Source: Vibrio marisflavi CECT 7928 (lineage in GTDB: Bacteria > Pseudomonadota > Gammaproteobacteria > Enterobacterales > Vibrionaceae). From it: DNA of 64,000 bases. Location of the stretch: assembly GCF_921294215.1 (NCBI RefSeq), contig NZ_CAKLDM010000001.1:1-64000 (forward strand), in the 5' to 3' direction. The notes below the pieces were generated by a model that worked only from the letters and a program-made list of their open reading frames with translations, was not told the origin of the DNA and searched no databases. This document shows, piece by piece, positions 19,426 through 28,766 of the stretch (the stretch's first letter is position 1; each line of letters begins with the position of its first letter). A program made the translations under genes and the position numbers.

Positions 19426-19449
19426 TAGTCGCTTCGCTCGAAGCGACTA
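19426..19449. terminator. Hairpin between convergent genes, candidate bidirectional terminator
   Basis: TAGTCGCTTC (19426-19435) pairs with GAAGCGACTA (19440-19449) over a 4-base loop. It lies between the converging ends of the DUF342 gene and the MEKHLA gene. There is no long T run on either side, so function is likely but not certain. Confidence 0.55.
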
Positions 19450-19454
19450 GCTAT

Positions 19455-19916
19455 TTATAGATATGTCCACTCTTTCAAAATCGCGGCTTGACCATAATAT
19501 TGTTGATTGTTATCCACTAGATTGAAAACAATAGCGTTTTTAAGCTTAAATCTTCTTCCTGTAGAAGCAATTCTGATTCCACAATAGTCATCAATGTATC
19601 CATGTTGACTCACTCTCTGCAACAGGTGATCCCTTTCCTCTTGAACCATTGGTTCTGCTGAATACTTTGAGGGTAACTTCGTTAGATCCTCGAAATCCAT
19701 CTCAAACAGCTTAAGTGCAGTTTCATTACCAAAATTAAAGATGGGGTCGGATTGATTACCATGGGAAAGAATAGCAAAAGGAGCCTGCCACAAGTCTTGG
19801 ATAATATGCTCATGAGTAGTGTTGCAAAGGTCATGACCAAAATACGATTTATAGTTTTGAGCGATAATTTTGCCATGCTCGATAAAAAATGGGTTGTTCA
19901 AATCAACGTTTTTCAC
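19455..19916 (-). CDS. MEKHLA-domain (PAS-related) protein
   Basis: 153 residues, a single MEKHLA domain. This PAS-like fold was first described at the C-terminus of plant HD-ZIP III proteins and is found alone in some bacteria. Visible features are LWQAPFAILSHGNQSDPIFNFGN, a PAS-type N-terminal strand with FNFGNETALKLFEMDFEDL, and C-terminal NAIVFNLVDNNQQYYGQAAI. No output domain is fused. It reads toward the DUF342 gene. The function is unknown; a small-molecule or redox sensor is a guess. Confidence 0.75.
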   Translation of the reverse strand: MKNVDLNNPFFIEHGKIIAQNYKSYFGHDLCNTTHEHIIQDLWQAPFAILSHGNQSDPIFNFGNETALKLFEMDFEDLTKLPSKYSAEPMVQEERDHLLQRVSQHGYIDDYCGIRIASTGRRFKLKNAIVFNLVDNNQQYYGQAAILKEWTYL

Positions 19917-20085
19917 ACTTCTTCCTAATATTTGGGTGTGCCTTTATACATTGGCGTTTTTAGAGTAACGCTATTTACCTTTACGGAATTATTTTTTAAG
20001 GCAATGTCACTTTATGATTAATTTATTCCGACTATGATTACCAGTACGAAATATGACTAATTTTAAAGTATCGATTCTAAAGTTT

Positions 20086-20118
20086 GTCAAAGAGCTATTG
20101 TCAAATGTGGTGTATGGA
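20086..20118. repeat. IS256-family terminal inverted repeat (transposase 3' side)
   Basis: Begins GTCAAAGAGCTAT and ends GGTGTATGGA; matches the inverted copy at 21431-21463 in about 25 of 33 positions. It abuts the transposase stop codon. Confidence 0.75.
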
Positions 20119-20120
20119 GA

Positions 20121-21359
20121 TCATGCAGTAGCCTGTTGATGAGTCTCCATTTCTTTCACCCCATCGATGAAGCGAACATCTTTCACAACATCAGCCAGGA
20201 GTTTAAAACCTCGTAGACGACGCCACTTCGTCTCTGCACTGCGCATTAACTTGTAAGCCATCATCAACGTAGTCTTTCTGTTTCCACAGTTCTTCGTCTT
20301 GTTCGTGCGCAAGCGTACTGTGGCGAACATTGATTCTATCGGGTTCGTCGTCCTGATATGAACCCAGTGCTCTGCTGGGTAATCGTAGAACGCTAACATT
20401 TCAGCTTTGTCTTTCACCAAGCAGTCCGTTGCTTTTGGGTACTTGGCTTCGAAGCGCTTCTGGAAGGTTGAGAAGGCATGATAAGCCTCATTCCTGGTCT
20501 CTGCCATCCAGATATCTTGCAGTGCTTCCTTCATCCTAGGCTGAACACTTTTGGGCACCTTGTTAAGCACATTCGCTGTCTTATGTACCCAGCAACGCTG
20601 CTGACCCGTTTGAGGCCAGCACTTAGCAACCGCTTTCCAGAAACCAAGTGCGCCATCTCCGATGGCTAGCTTTGGTGCTAACTGTAATCCCTGTGCTCGT
20701 AACTGCTCAATGAGTTCCGTCCAACTTGCTTCTGACTCTCGATGACCATCCAGAACGCCAAGGACTTCTTTGCGCCCAGTGTCATCGACGCCAATAATGA
20801 CGAGCAAACAGAGCTTGTCGTCCATTCTGACGTGACAGTAAATACCGTCAGCCCAGACGTAGACATAGCGACGCTTACCGAGGTCTCGTTTGCGCCACTG
20901 CTCGTATTCTTCATGCCATTGCTCCTTGAGGCGACAGATACTGTTGGCTGAGAGTCCTTTTGCATCCTTACCGAGCAGCGACTCAAGAGCGGGTAGCATA
21001 TCGCCCGTCGATATCCCCTTGAGATAGAGCAGTGGGAGCAGTGTTGCTATGTTTTTAGTTCGCTTGAGATACGGTGGTATCAAGCTGCTATTAAATTTAA
21101 CACCATTCCCTGAGCGATCTCGTACCTTAGGAATTTGCACTTCCACATCGCCGACACCTGTTTGTAAGGTTCTCTCAGGTAAGAAACCATTGCGAACTAT
21201 GGCTTGTTTGCCGTCAACCATCGTATTCTGATATTGAGTAAGCAGCTGCTGAAGCTCCGCTTCAACAGCTTGTGAAATTAAGTCTCTTGCACCTTGGCGT
21301 ATCAATTCAGTGAGCGGGTCTTGTGGTGTATTCAGTGAAACAACAGTATTATCAGTCAT
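20121..21359 (-). CDS. IS256-family transposase
   Basis: 412 residues, full length for the family. The catalytic DDE domain shows YVWADGIYC (first Asp), VIIGVDDTGRKEVLGV, IGDGALGFWKAV (second Asp), QRCWVHKTANVL and the terminal NPIESMFATVRLRT with the catalytic Glu. The frame is intact, so the enzyme may be active. Framed by inverted repeats, see the element entry. Confidence 0.95.
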   Translation of the reverse strand: MTDNTVVSLNTPQDPLTELIRQGARDLISQAVEAELQQLLTQYQNTMVDGKQAIVRNGFLPERTLQTGVGDVEVQIPKVRDRSGNGVKFNSSLIPPYLKRTKNIATLLPLLYLKGISTGDMLPALESLLGKDAKGLSANSICRLKEQWHEEYEQWRKRDLGKRRYVYVWADGIYCHVRMDDKLCLLVIIGVDDTGRKEVLGVLDGHRESEASWTELIEQLRAQGLQLAPKLAIGDGALGFWKAVAKCWPQTGQQRCWVHKTANVLNKVPKSVQPRMKEALQDIWMAETRNEAYHAFSTFQKRFEAKYPKATDCLVKDKAEMLAFYDYPAEHWVHIRTTNPIESMFATVRLRTNKTKNCGNRKTTLMMAYKLMRSAETKWRRLRGFKLLADVVKDVRFIDGVKEMETHQQATA

Positions 21360-21430
21360 GCGGTGTACCTTTCTGTTAATCGTTCTGGTGAGAACTACAT
21401 CAACAGATTACACCGCAACTTCTTTTCTCT

Positions 21431-21463
21431 TCCATACACCAGAAACCAGCATAGCTCTTTGTC
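21431..21463. repeat. IS256-family terminal inverted repeat (transposase 5' side)
   Basis: On the minus strand it reads GACAAAGAGCTAT at the outer end and GGTGTATGGA at the inner end, matching 20086-20118. Confidence 0.75.
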
Positions 21464-21640
21464 AAAGGTTAATGAGTATTTTGCCGATAAACTTATGAAG
21501 CAGAATAAAACAACAAATTCGAGTTATATAACCCATACAAAGCAAATACATCTTCTCCATATTTGCTCATAGGTAAGCCAAAGGAAACTTAAGCAATTAA
21601 GGAAAATTTGCGCTCAATATTAAAAAGTTAAAGGTTTTCT

Positions 21641-23527
21641 ATGTTTAAATCATTATCATTAAAGAAGAAATTGGCAATATCAGCCAGCTTAGCGATCATC
21701 GTCGGTGGGTTGTTGGTTGAGTTTATTTCCTTTCGAGCCTCGCTAAGTAGGTTACATACGCAGGTTGAGCAACGCTTAGATAGTGCGACAGCTTCGTATA
21801 ACCAATATGTGACTGACTGGCTCAAGTCAAAGGAACGTGCATTAACTTCTCTACCAAAAGGTATTCAACCGTCGGCAATCGTTGGTCACTTAGAGCAAGT
21901 TCGAGACTCTGCAGGCTTTGACAATGTCTTCTTGGCATACCCAGATGGCAGTCAGAAAAATGCCAATGGTGTTACTCTACCACCTGGTAATAATGATCCT
22001 AGAAAATGGGGCTGGTACACCAACGCCAATGCCGATCCATCTAACGTATTTATGGACAATCCAACTGTTGCGGCTGCTACGGGAGAAAATGTAGTCTCAC
22101 TGGGTAAAGCTTTGAACTTAGAAGGTAAATCAGTGGTTCTAGGTGCTGATGTTGGAATTTCAGACATTATCAATAGTATGAAGAAAGTGATTTTGCCGGG
22201 TGAAGGGTACATGCTTATTGCTAATGCTCAGGGCAATATCTTTACTTACCAAGATACCAAGTTATTGAACAAGCCAGTAAGCGTATTGGGTTTAAATATA
22301 CAAGAGCTTCGTGATGCTGAAAAATCTCAACATGACGTACAAGTCGATATAAAGGGCGAACCATACTTGGTTTACGCACGAAATATTGAAGGCACAAAAC
22401 TAATGACGGTTAGCGTTGTAAGCTATGACTCTTTAGTTGCTCCACTTTATAGCGCCATGTGGGGGCAAATAATAGTGACAGCTATTGTGGTGATTGCTTG
22501 TGTGCTTTTGTTTAACTTCCTCTGTAATGTGCTATTTAGGCCGCTCAATAACGTTTCAAGCGCACTGGCTCAAATTGCTAATGGTAGCGGAGATCTGACT
22601 CAACGAATTGAGATTGAAAATAAAGATGAAGTAGGTGAGCTAGCTGATAACTTCAATCGGTTTGTTGAGAGTTTACAGGGCTTAATTGGTCATATTCGCA
22701 GCCAATCACAAGATCTGAACCAGCAATCGGATATCAGTACTTCCCGCGCTAATCAATCAGCAAACGAGCTAAACCATCAGCAGCAAGAAATAACGATGGT
22801 AGCGACAGCAGTGACGGAAATGGCGTCGGCAACACAGGAAATTGCCTCACACGCAGAGCAAACAGCACAATCGGCACAAGACTCATCTGTTAGTACTCAG
22901 AATGGACATGACCTTGTAGTGAACACTAAGGACTCAATTAATAACTTAGCAAATGAAGTAAGTGAAGCGAGTTCCGTAATCAGTGAATTGAATCAGCACG
23001 CACAAGAAATCTCCACAGTATTGTCAACCATTCAAGAAATTGCCGAACAAACCAATTTGCTTGCACTAAACGCTGCAATAGAAGCGGCCCGAGCGGGTGA
23101 GCAAGGGCGTGGATTTGCAGTTGTTGCTGACGAAGTAAGGGTTTTATCTCAACGTACTCATACTTCGACTGAAGAGATTCGAGCAACTATCGATGTATTG
23201 CAAAAAACAACGTCGAATGCGGTAACACTAATGGAGCGAAGCTCTTCTCTGGCTCTCAGTTCGGTAGAAGATGCTGACAAAGCAACACAAGCGCTGGATG
23301 AGATAAACTCAGCGGTAGCGAAAATTAGCGATATGGCGACACAAATTGCGACTGCGGCAGAAGAGCAAACTCATGTAACGAGTGAGATCACGCAAAATGT
23401 GACTTCGATAAAGGATGTGACTGATCAGCTTGTCGTTGGCGCTACGGACTCTTTACAACAGTCGAACCAATTAAAGTCACAAGCAGAAGACTTGAACTCA
23501 AAAGTGGCGACCTTCAAGTTGGCATAA
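21641..23527 (+). CDS. Methyl-accepting chemotaxis protein with periplasmic Cache domain
   Basis: 628 residues. Membrane segment 1 at about 11-30, a periplasmic double Cache sensor (about 35-270; typical pieces are [28 protein letters not shown] and [16 protein letters not shown]), membrane segment 2 at about 275-298, HAMP (about 300-350) and the methyl-accepting domain with [41 protein letters not shown] near 465-505. There is no CheR-docking pentapeptide at the end. Cache receptors sense amino acids, organic acids or other small molecules; the ligand cannot be read from sequence. A single gene, ending at a terminator, right of the IS256 element. Confidence 0.93.
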   Translation: MFKSLSLKKKLAISASLAIIVGGLLVEFISFRASLSRLHTQVEQRLDSATASYNQYVTDWLKSKERALTSLPKGIQPSAIVGHLEQVRDSAGFDNVFLAYPDGSQKNANGVTLPPGNNDPRKWGWYTNANADPSNVFMDNPTVAAATGENVVSLGKALNLEGKSVVLGADVGISDIINSMKKVILPGEGYMLIANAQGNIFTYQDTKLLNKPVSVLGLNIQELRDAEKSQHDVQVDIKGEPYLVYARNIEGTKLMTVSVVSYDSLVAPLYSAMWGQIIVTAIVVIACVLLFNFLCNVLFRPLNNVSSALAQIANGSGDLTQRIEIENKDEVGELADNFNRFVESLQGLIGHIRSQSQDLNQQSDISTSRANQSANELNHQQQEITMVATAVTEMASATQEIASHAEQTAQSAQDSSVSTQNGHDLVVNTKDSINNLANEVSEASSVISELNQHAQEISTVLSTIQEIAEQTNLLALNAAIEAARAGEQGRGFAVVADEVRVLSQRTHTSTEEIRATIDVLQKTTSNAVTLMERSSSLALSSVEDADKATQALDEINSAVAKISDMATQIATAAEEQTHVTSEITQNVTSIKDVTDQLVVGATDSLQQSNQLKSQAEDLNSKVATFKLA

Positions 23528-23560
23528 TTAAGTTTGAATCGGGTGGACGGTTGTGTCTCT

Positions 23561-23583
23561 GGGAGAGCGTATCTCCCTTTTTT
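23561..23583 (+). terminator. Rho-independent terminator of the Cache chemoreceptor gene
   Basis: GGGAGA (23561-23566) pairs with TCTCCC (23572-23577) over 5 bases, followed by six T. It starts 34 bases after the stop codon. Confidence 0.8.
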
Positions 23584-23602
23584 AAGAGACCAAAAACTAA
23601 AA

Positions 23603-23631
23603 AGCTGGCTTTCGGGCCAGCTATTCTTTTT
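23603..23631. terminator. Second hairpin, terminator that can serve the minus-strand small gene
   Basis: AGCTGGC (23603-23609) pairs with GCCAGCT (23616-23622). On the minus strand it is followed by TTTTTAGTTTTTGG, a good T tract, and it begins 24 bases after the stop of the 27-codon gene at 23646-23729. On the plus strand ATTCTTTTT follows. Confidence 0.7.
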
Positions 23632-23645
23632 CGACGTTTATTTAT

Positions 23646-23729
23646 TTAAGATTTATTACTTGGTTGTTTAGAGTCTTTCCAATATTGAATTCGAATACGA
23701 TGCAATTGAGCTCTTCTCATTTTTTTCAT
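23646..23729 (-). CDS. Small basic protein gene, 27 residues (unannotated-type small ORF)
   Basis: Reads MKKMRRAQLHRIRIQYWKDS then KQPSNKS, strongly basic with no hydrophobic stretch. It has a very good ribosome binding site (AGAGGG, 6 bases before the ATG) and a rho-independent terminator 24 bases after the stop (hairpin 23603-23622 with a T tract on this strand). That gene-like pair of signals around a short open frame, in a gap with no other explanation, is the support; no family was recognised. Nucleic-acid binding or ribosome association would be only a guess from its charge. Confidence 0.55.
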   Translation of the reverse strand: MKKMRRAQLHRIRIQYWKDSKQPSNKS

Positions 23730-24063
23730 ACCAATCCCTCTTATTATTAGCTTCTTCAATGAGCTATCAACAATTATTCCTTTTTAAAACTAGAACAATT
23801 TAACCTTGTAGCAGATCATTAACTGCGATATTGCTCACGTTTAAGTAACTAAGTCCCATCCTAGCTAATCTGAAATAGCTAGGAAAGTACCATATTGTAA
23901 TTCATGGCGATTTTTTGCTCTTACTCGAAGTTTTAGCTGGTGAAACAGTAAAGACTCATTTATTTCACAAAATGATCATTTTTAACTTGTAGGCTCGCCT
24001 CGATTAATTTCTCCTGTTTAGTTATTAAACAATAGCTGGACGTATTGGCAAAGGATCGCAACA

Positions 24064-25941
24064 ATGAAAAATAGAGACGACAAACAACCCGCCTTCAGTG
24101 AAATGATTGAGTCTTGCCTTAACAGGCGTAGCTTCTTATTAGGTGCGAGTGCAATTGGCGCTGGTGCATTCTTATCTTTGAACCCAGTCGCGACAGCGTT
24201 AGCTAGGAGTTCCTCAGACTCTTTAATGCAATTTTCAGCCGTTCCAGTTTCGACTGCTGATAGTGTGGTGGTTCCAAAAGGGTATACCGCGACGCAGTTG
24301 ATATCTTGGGGAGATCCAATTTTTTCCGATGCGCCAAGGTTTAACCCTAAAGGTAGCGACTCGGCCTCAGTGCAAGCGAGGCAGTTTGGCGACAATAATG
24401 ATGGTATGAGCTTATTTCCAATTAGCGCGGACCGAGCAGTGTTAGCCATCAACAATGAATATACCAACTACGAGTATCTGTTTCCGCATCAGGGAAGTGA
24501 GATGACCAAAGATGATGTGCTAAAAGCACAGTCGGCTGTGGGTGTTAGTGTTGTTGAAATCGTCAAAAGAAATGGTAGCTGGGAGGTAGATAAAGCTGGC
24601 GCTAGAAACCGAAGGATCACAGCAAATACTCAAATGGTTTTTTCCGGACCAGCAGCGGGGCATAGTCTTTTAAAAACCAACGATGATCGTCAAGGGATGC
24701 ATCCCGTCGGGACGTTTGCCAACTGTGCGAATGGAAAGACACCATGGGGAACATACTTAACATGTGAGGAGAACTTTGATGGTTATTTTGGTACTGATCA
24801 AGACTTAACACTGACAGATGACGACAAACGTTATGGTGTCGAGGCGGAGCCTAGCAGTACACAATGGGAAAAGCATGATCAACGATTTGATATAGCTAAA
24901 AACCGCAACGAGGTGAACCGCTTTGGTTGGGTGGTAGAAATTGATCCTCATGATCCAAACTCTACGCCGGTGAAGCGCACAGCGCTAGGCCGCTTTAAGC
25001 ATGAAAATGCGGCATTGGTTGTCAATAAAGACGGTCATGTTGTGGTTTACCTTGGCGATGATGAGCGTGGTGAACATTTGTACAAATTTGTGTCGAAGAA
25101 CAAGTTCCAGCCGGGCAACGACACTGAGAATAGAAAACTGTTAGAAGAAGGGACGTTATACGTTGCCGAGTTCAATGCTGACGACCAAGAGCTAAGCGGT
25201 AAGGGAAAATGGATAGAGCTTACCTATGGAAAAAATGGACTTACCAAAGGAAATGGTTTTAGCGATCAGGGGGAGGTATTGATCTTTGCTCGCCGAGCAG
25301 CAACGCAAGTGGGCGCAACAACTATGGATAGGCCAGAATGGGTTGCCGTTCATCCAGACAAAACCCAAGTATTTTGCACATTGACCAACAATAAAAATCG
25401 GGGTGTGGAAGAAGATCAACCGGTTGGAGGGCCCAATCCGAGAGCCAAGAATCAATATGGACAAATTTTGCGTTGGCAGCCCAAAAATAGTGATCACACG
25501 CTCGACGAGTTTGACTGGGATCTGTATCTGATCGCTGGAAACCCAAGTGTTCATCCTGATAGCCTCTATGCTGGGAGCCAAAATATTACGGCAGATAATA
25601 TGTTTAATAGTCCAGACGGTATTGGGTTTGATGATGCAGGGCGGCTGTGGATCCAAACTGACGGTAACTATTCCAATAAGGGCGATTTTTCAGGCCAAGG
25701 TAACAATCAAATGTTGTGTGGCGATCCGAATACGGGCGAGGTGAGGCGATTTTTGACTGGACCAATAGCTTGTGAAATAACAGGTCTCGCCTTTTCAGAG
25801 GATCAGCGGACTATGTTCATTGGTGTACAACACCCCGGAGAAAAAGGAGCCCCATCCCATTTCCCGGGAGGTGGTAATAGCAAACCTCGCTCGACAATTA
25901 TGATGATTACACGAGATGACGGTGGAATAATCGGCACTTAA
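24064..25941 (+). CDS. phoX: PhoX-family phosphatase (DUF839), Tat-exported
   Basis: 625 residues. A twin-arginine signal is visible: CLNRRSFLLGASAIGAGAFL (about 19-38). The body is the PhoX beta-propeller (DUF839) with PISADRAVLAINNEYTNYEYL, GTYLTCEENFDGYFG, GRFKHENAALV, YLGDDERGEHLYKFVS and NSPDGIGFDDAGRLWIQTDG. PhoX enzymes are periplasmic phosphatases that release phosphate from organic esters using Fe and Ca, and are folded before export. The symbol reflects family membership; substrate range is unknown. Single gene; converges with the HDOD gene. Confidence 0.88.
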   Translation: MKNRDDKQPAFSEMIESCLNRRSFLLGASAIGAGAFLSLNPVATALARSSSDSLMQFSAVPVSTADSVVVPKGYTATQLISWGDPIFSDAPRFNPKGSDSASVQARQFGDNNDGMSLFPISADRAVLAINNEYTNYEYLFPHQGSEMTKDDVLKAQSAVGVSVVEIVKRNGSWEVDKAGARNRRITANTQMVFSGPAAGHSLLKTNDDRQGMHPVGTFANCANGKTPWGTYLTCEENFDGYFGTDQDLTLTDDDKRYGVEAEPSSTQWEKHDQRFDIAKNRNEVNRFGWVVEIDPHDPNSTPVKRTALGRFKHENAALVVNKDGHVVVYLGDDERGEHLYKFVSKNKFQPGNDTENRKLLEEGTLYVAEFNADDQELSGKGKWIELTYGKNGLTKGNGFSDQGEVLIFARRAATQVGATTMDRPEWVAVHPDKTQVFCTLTNNKNRGVEEDQPVGGPNPRAKNQYGQILRWQPKNSDHTLDEFDWDLYLIAGNPSVHPDSLYAGSQNITADNMFNSPDGIGFDDAGRLWIQTDGNYSNKGDFSGQGNNQMLCGDPNTGEVRRFLTGPIACEITGLAFSEDQRTMFIGVQHPGEKGAPSHFPGGGNSKPRSTIMMITRDDGGIIGT

Positions 25942-25976
25942 CATAACCTTAAGCTTATTTTTCAGTATTTGTTTAT

Positions 25977-26807
25977 TTAGTTGGAAAGAAGCTGGCTCGC
26001 TAGCTCTTTCCCATCTCCAACACTTTGATCGATGATGTGAGCAAACTCAGCGGGGATGCTCAGTAGGCGTGAGTCTGGGTGCTTTTCTATGTAGTCTGAT
26101 TTCTGTGATTCAGTGTCCATACTCTCCCAGTTATTGTGGATTGAGTGAGCAAAGTGCAAGATGACGGCTAGCTTGGGCGACAGCTCCGCTTCCCTAGGTT
26201 GATGAAAGTGCGCTATGGCATCGACCATTTCAGCAGGAAAGTTCCAGTTTTTCGCAAGCCGTGCACCTAAAGTAGGCGCTGATACATCAAGCGTTTCTTC
26301 CTGTGCATCGAAAACGTTCTCACCTTGGTTTACTTTTTCTACGATTTGTTGTGCTTGTTCTGGGACTAAAGTATGTATCATTAACTCACCGATATTGTGT
26401 AATACACCGATAGTGAATACCTCATTTCCGTCAAGTCCTGTCTTATCCGCTAGTTTGCTAGCAATCACAGACACTTCAAATGTATCGCACCAGTATTCAT
26501 TCATGTCTAAAGTTGGGACATTGTCAAAAACGCCAGATAAGACAGAAGCAACAACAAGTGTTCTTACAGGGCCAGTGCCAACTCTGATGAGGGCTTCATT
26601 TACTGAACTCACACTTTTGCTCGCACCAAAGTGGGCAGAGTTTGCTAGCCTGAGTAGCCTTGCACTTAACACTTGATCCATCGAAATTTTCTCAGAAAGT
26701 GAGCTAAAATCGACCTCCTCTTGGTTCACCATGTCTAGGAGCTCTTGCAAAACTTTTTGAATTCGAGGGAGCTCGTTGATCCTAGTTATAAGTGGTGTGT
26801 GGCTCAT
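25977..26807 (-). CDS. HDOD-domain signalling protein
   Basis: 276 residues, one HDOD domain over most of its length. Typical pieces are ARLLRLANSAHFGASKSVSSVNEALIRVG (about 50-78) and FTIGVLHNIGELMIHTLV (about 152-169). The metal-binding HD pair of the parent HD superfamily is degenerate, as usual for HDOD. Such proteins act as scaffolds in chemotaxis, motility and c-di-GMP signalling. Monocistronic, converging with phoX. No receiver or GGDEF domain is attached. Confidence 0.85.
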   Translation of the reverse strand: MSHTPLITRINELPRIQKVLQELLDMVNQEEVDFSSLSEKISMDQVLSARLLRLANSAHFGASKSVSSVNEALIRVGTGPVRTLVVASVLSGVFDNVPTLDMNEYWCDTFEVSVIASKLADKTGLDGNEVFTIGVLHNIGELMIHTLVPEQAQQIVEKVNQGENVFDAQEETLDVSAPTLGARLAKNWNFPAEMVDAIAHFHQPREAELSPKLAVILHFAHSIHNNWESMDTESQKSDYIEKHPDSRLLSIPAEFAHIIDQSVGDGKELASQLLSN

Positions 26808-26980
26808 AGTTGGTTCCTTCGATAAAACTAGCAGGAAAGCAATGACTAAACTGTATTGCGTGGGCCTAGCTAGTATGGGTTCTAGTTACTATAGGATAGC
26901 AATTCTTATTCATACAAAGCTTTGCTAATATCTAGCCTGAAACACAGACATCCCATTCTTATACAAGTGAATCAAAAACC

Positions 26981-27808
26981 ATGAATCAACCTTCTAGCTC
27001 TTCTTCTACGCCTATTGTTCTTACTATTGCGGGCTCAGATAGTGGAGGTGGTGCAGGCATTCAGGCTGATATCAAAACAATTTCCGCTACGGGTAGCTAC
27101 GCTTGTTCCGCGATAACGGCGATAACGGCACAAAACACATTGGGAGTGTCCGCGGTTTTTCCTACGCCTTACGAGCAGGTGAGAGCTCAGCTAGAGGCTG
27201 TTTTTAGCGATATGCCCTTAGCTGCGGTAAAAATCGGAATGTTAGCCAACGCATCTATTATTGGGGTCGTGAGTGAGGTACTGCGCAAGTATGCACCTGA
27301 ATTTGTTGTGCTCGATCCAGTCTTAGTTTCAAGTAGTGGAGTCCCATTACTTGAAGCTAACGCCATCTCGATGTTAAAAGAACAACTTATCCCACATGTC
27401 ACCTTGCTAACACCCAATTTGCCAGAAAGCATGTTGTTAACGGGGCGCGATTGTACTGAGTCTGAAGAAGATATCTTGCAGCTTGGTGAGGCGTTAACTC
27501 AACTGGGGGCAAAAGCTGCTTTGCTGAAAGGCGGTCATATGAGTGACAAGCACAAGAGCGCAGACTGGCTTTTCTACAACGGTAAAAGTGAGCAGTTTAG
27601 CTCAGCCAGAGTAGTGACCAAGAACAGTCATGGAACGGGCTGTACACTGTCTTCTGCAATCGCGTCGTATAGTGCTCAGGGCTACAAGATGAACGATGCT
27701 ATCCAACTTGCAAAACGCTATATATTTCAAGCTCTAGCGTCTTCTGATAAGCTCAACGTAGGAAAAGGTGTGGGACCATTGAACCATTTTCATATGCTGG
27801 ATGTATAG
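26981..27808 (+). CDS. thiD: Hydroxymethylpyrimidine / phosphomethylpyrimidine kinase ThiD
   Basis: 275 residues. ThiD phosphorylates HMP and HMP-P to HMP-PP for thiamine synthesis. Ribokinase-fold motifs: LTIAGSDSGGGAGIQADIKT near the N-terminus, VVLDPVLVSSSG (about 107-118), LKGGHM and the C-terminal anion hole NSHGTGCTLSSAIASY. The gene stands alone here, away from other thiamine genes, and I see no TPP riboswitch in the 170 bases upstream. It may therefore also serve pyridoxal or HMP salvage. Confidence 0.92.
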   Translation: MNQPSSSSSTPIVLTIAGSDSGGGAGIQADIKTISATGSYACSAITAITAQNTLGVSAVFPTPYEQVRAQLEAVFSDMPLAAVKIGMLANASIIGVVSEVLRKYAPEFVVLDPVLVSSSGVPLLEANAISMLKEQLIPHVTLLTPNLPESMLLTGRDCTESEEDILQLGEALTQLGAKAALLKGGHMSDKHKSADWLFYNGKSEQFSSARVVTKNSHGTGCTLSSAIASYSAQGYKMNDAIQLAKRYIFQALASSDKLNVGKGVGPLNHFHMLDV

Positions 27809-27888
27809 TCAGTAGTTGTGATTGAGAATAAAATGAATAAACCTTAGGATCTTTCTACAAATTGACAGCAATTTGAAACATCATTTGA

Positions 27889-28707
27889 ATGTATTGGTTA
27901 GTATCACCCCCTGATTTTGGTAAGCATGTGAAAATTATCGTGAATAGATTACTCCATCAAAAGCAATGTGGCTTCTTTATGCTATTGGCTATGTTTGTGT
28001 CAATTGCGTTGATAGCAATGTTAACTTCAGGTTTAGACTTGAAGGGACCGGTGAGTAATTTCAGTGGCTTGTTTTTCACAATCTTGACCGATTCTGCGGG
28101 CAAGGGATTTGTCATTTCTCTTGCCGTTTTATGTTTTATGGCTAGCCGCTTAGGCATCTCTCGTGAAAAACTACTTGCACGTGGTGTTCAGCTTTTCATT
28201 ATCTTAGCAATCGGATTTGCAGGTAAAGTTGGTCTCAAAAACTTGACTGAAAGTCCAAGACCATACACTAACTTACTCGCTAGCCAGCTTGTTATCCCTC
28301 AGCCTTCTCATTTCTATAACCTAGATAAAGCGCAAAAAATTCAGGTTATTGAATCGATGGCAAATAAAGTGAGCTCATGGAGAATTGCTAGCTGGTTGAA
28401 AGGGATGAACTATTCATTTCCTTCTGGGCACACTATTTTTGCAGCAATTTGCATTGCTTTGTTTGGTGGGTTGTTCTTAGAGTATAAACACTACTGGTTT
28501 GCTGGTGGTGTACTTGTATGGGCTATGGGGGTTGAATATAGCCGCATATGGATGGGAATGCACCGTCCTGCGGACTTAGTTGGTTCAGTACTGTTTATTT
28601 CACTGGTGTATCTATTATTGCCGACGTTTAGTAACGTGGCACTTAAGTTGTCAGCCATGTTACCCGCACGATGCCAGCTTGCCTTCAAAAAATGTAACTC
28701 TAAGTAA
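27889..28707 (+). CDS. PAP2-family membrane phosphatase
   Basis: 272 residues with about six membrane segments. The three phosphatase motifs are complete: K-x6-RP (KNLTESPRP), PSGH (FPSGHTIF) and SRxxxxxHxxxD (SRIWMGMHRPAD). The enzyme probably removes phosphate from a lipid such as phosphatidylglycerol phosphate, undecaprenyl pyrophosphate or a lipid A intermediate on the periplasmic face; the substrate is not readable. ATG 27889 lacks a clear ribosome site; GTG 27928 is a likely alternative start. The gene ends at a strong hairpin shared with hmp. Confidence 0.87.
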   Translation: MYWLVSPPDFGKHVKIIVNRLLHQKQCGFFMLLAMFVSIALIAMLTSGLDLKGPVSNFSGLFFTILTDSAGKGFVISLAVLCFMASRLGISREKLLARGVQLFIILAIGFAGKVGLKNLTESPRPYTNLLASQLVIPQPSHFYNLDKAQKIQVIESMANKVSSWRIASWLKGMNYSFPSGHTIFAAICIALFGGLFLEYKHYWFAGGVLVWAMGVEYSRIWMGMHRPADLVGSVLFISLVYLLLPTFSNVALKLSAMLPARCQLAFKKCNSK

Positions 28708-28725
28708 AAGACATATTAGAATTTT

Positions 28726-28758
28726 AAGGCCCCCATTATGTCGATAATGGGGGCCTTT
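28726..28758. terminator. Bidirectional terminator between the PAP2 gene and hmp
   Basis: AGGCCCCCATTAT (28727-28739) pairs perfectly with ATAATGGGGGCCT (28744-28756) over a 4-base loop: 13 base pairs. It lies between the converging ends of the two genes. The T tract after it on the plus strand is short. Confidence 0.75.
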
Positions 28759-28766
28759 ACGTTTAA

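Larger units (their letters stand above)
20086..21463 (-). mobile_element. IS256-family insertion sequence, apparently complete
   Basis: 1378 bases bounded by 33-base imperfect terminal inverted repeats (20086-20118 and 21431-21463, about 25 of 33 positions equal, outer core CAAAGAGCTAT) and holding one intact transposase gene. The flanks (left ...taaagttt, right aaaggtta...) do not form a clean 8-9 base target duplication, so the ends could be off by a base or two, or the flanks have changed. It is inserted between the MEKHLA gene and a chemoreceptor gene and breaks no recognisable gene. Confidence 0.85.
23528..24063. other. Intergenic region with two terminators and a small minus-strand gene
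   Basis: The 536-base gap holds the two hairpins and the 27-codon gene described separately. The remaining 23730-24063 is AT-rich and must contain the promoters of the small gene (minus) and phoX (plus). No clear Pho box was found by eye. Confidence 0.4.

Noticed and set aside
19996..20085. Exact target-site duplication of the IS256-family element
   Set aside because: The 8 bases on the left (taaagttt) and right (aaaggtta) are only similar; no clean duplication could be fixed.
26808..26980. TPP riboswitch upstream of thiD
   Set aside because: No thi-box (CUGAGA-type) core was found.
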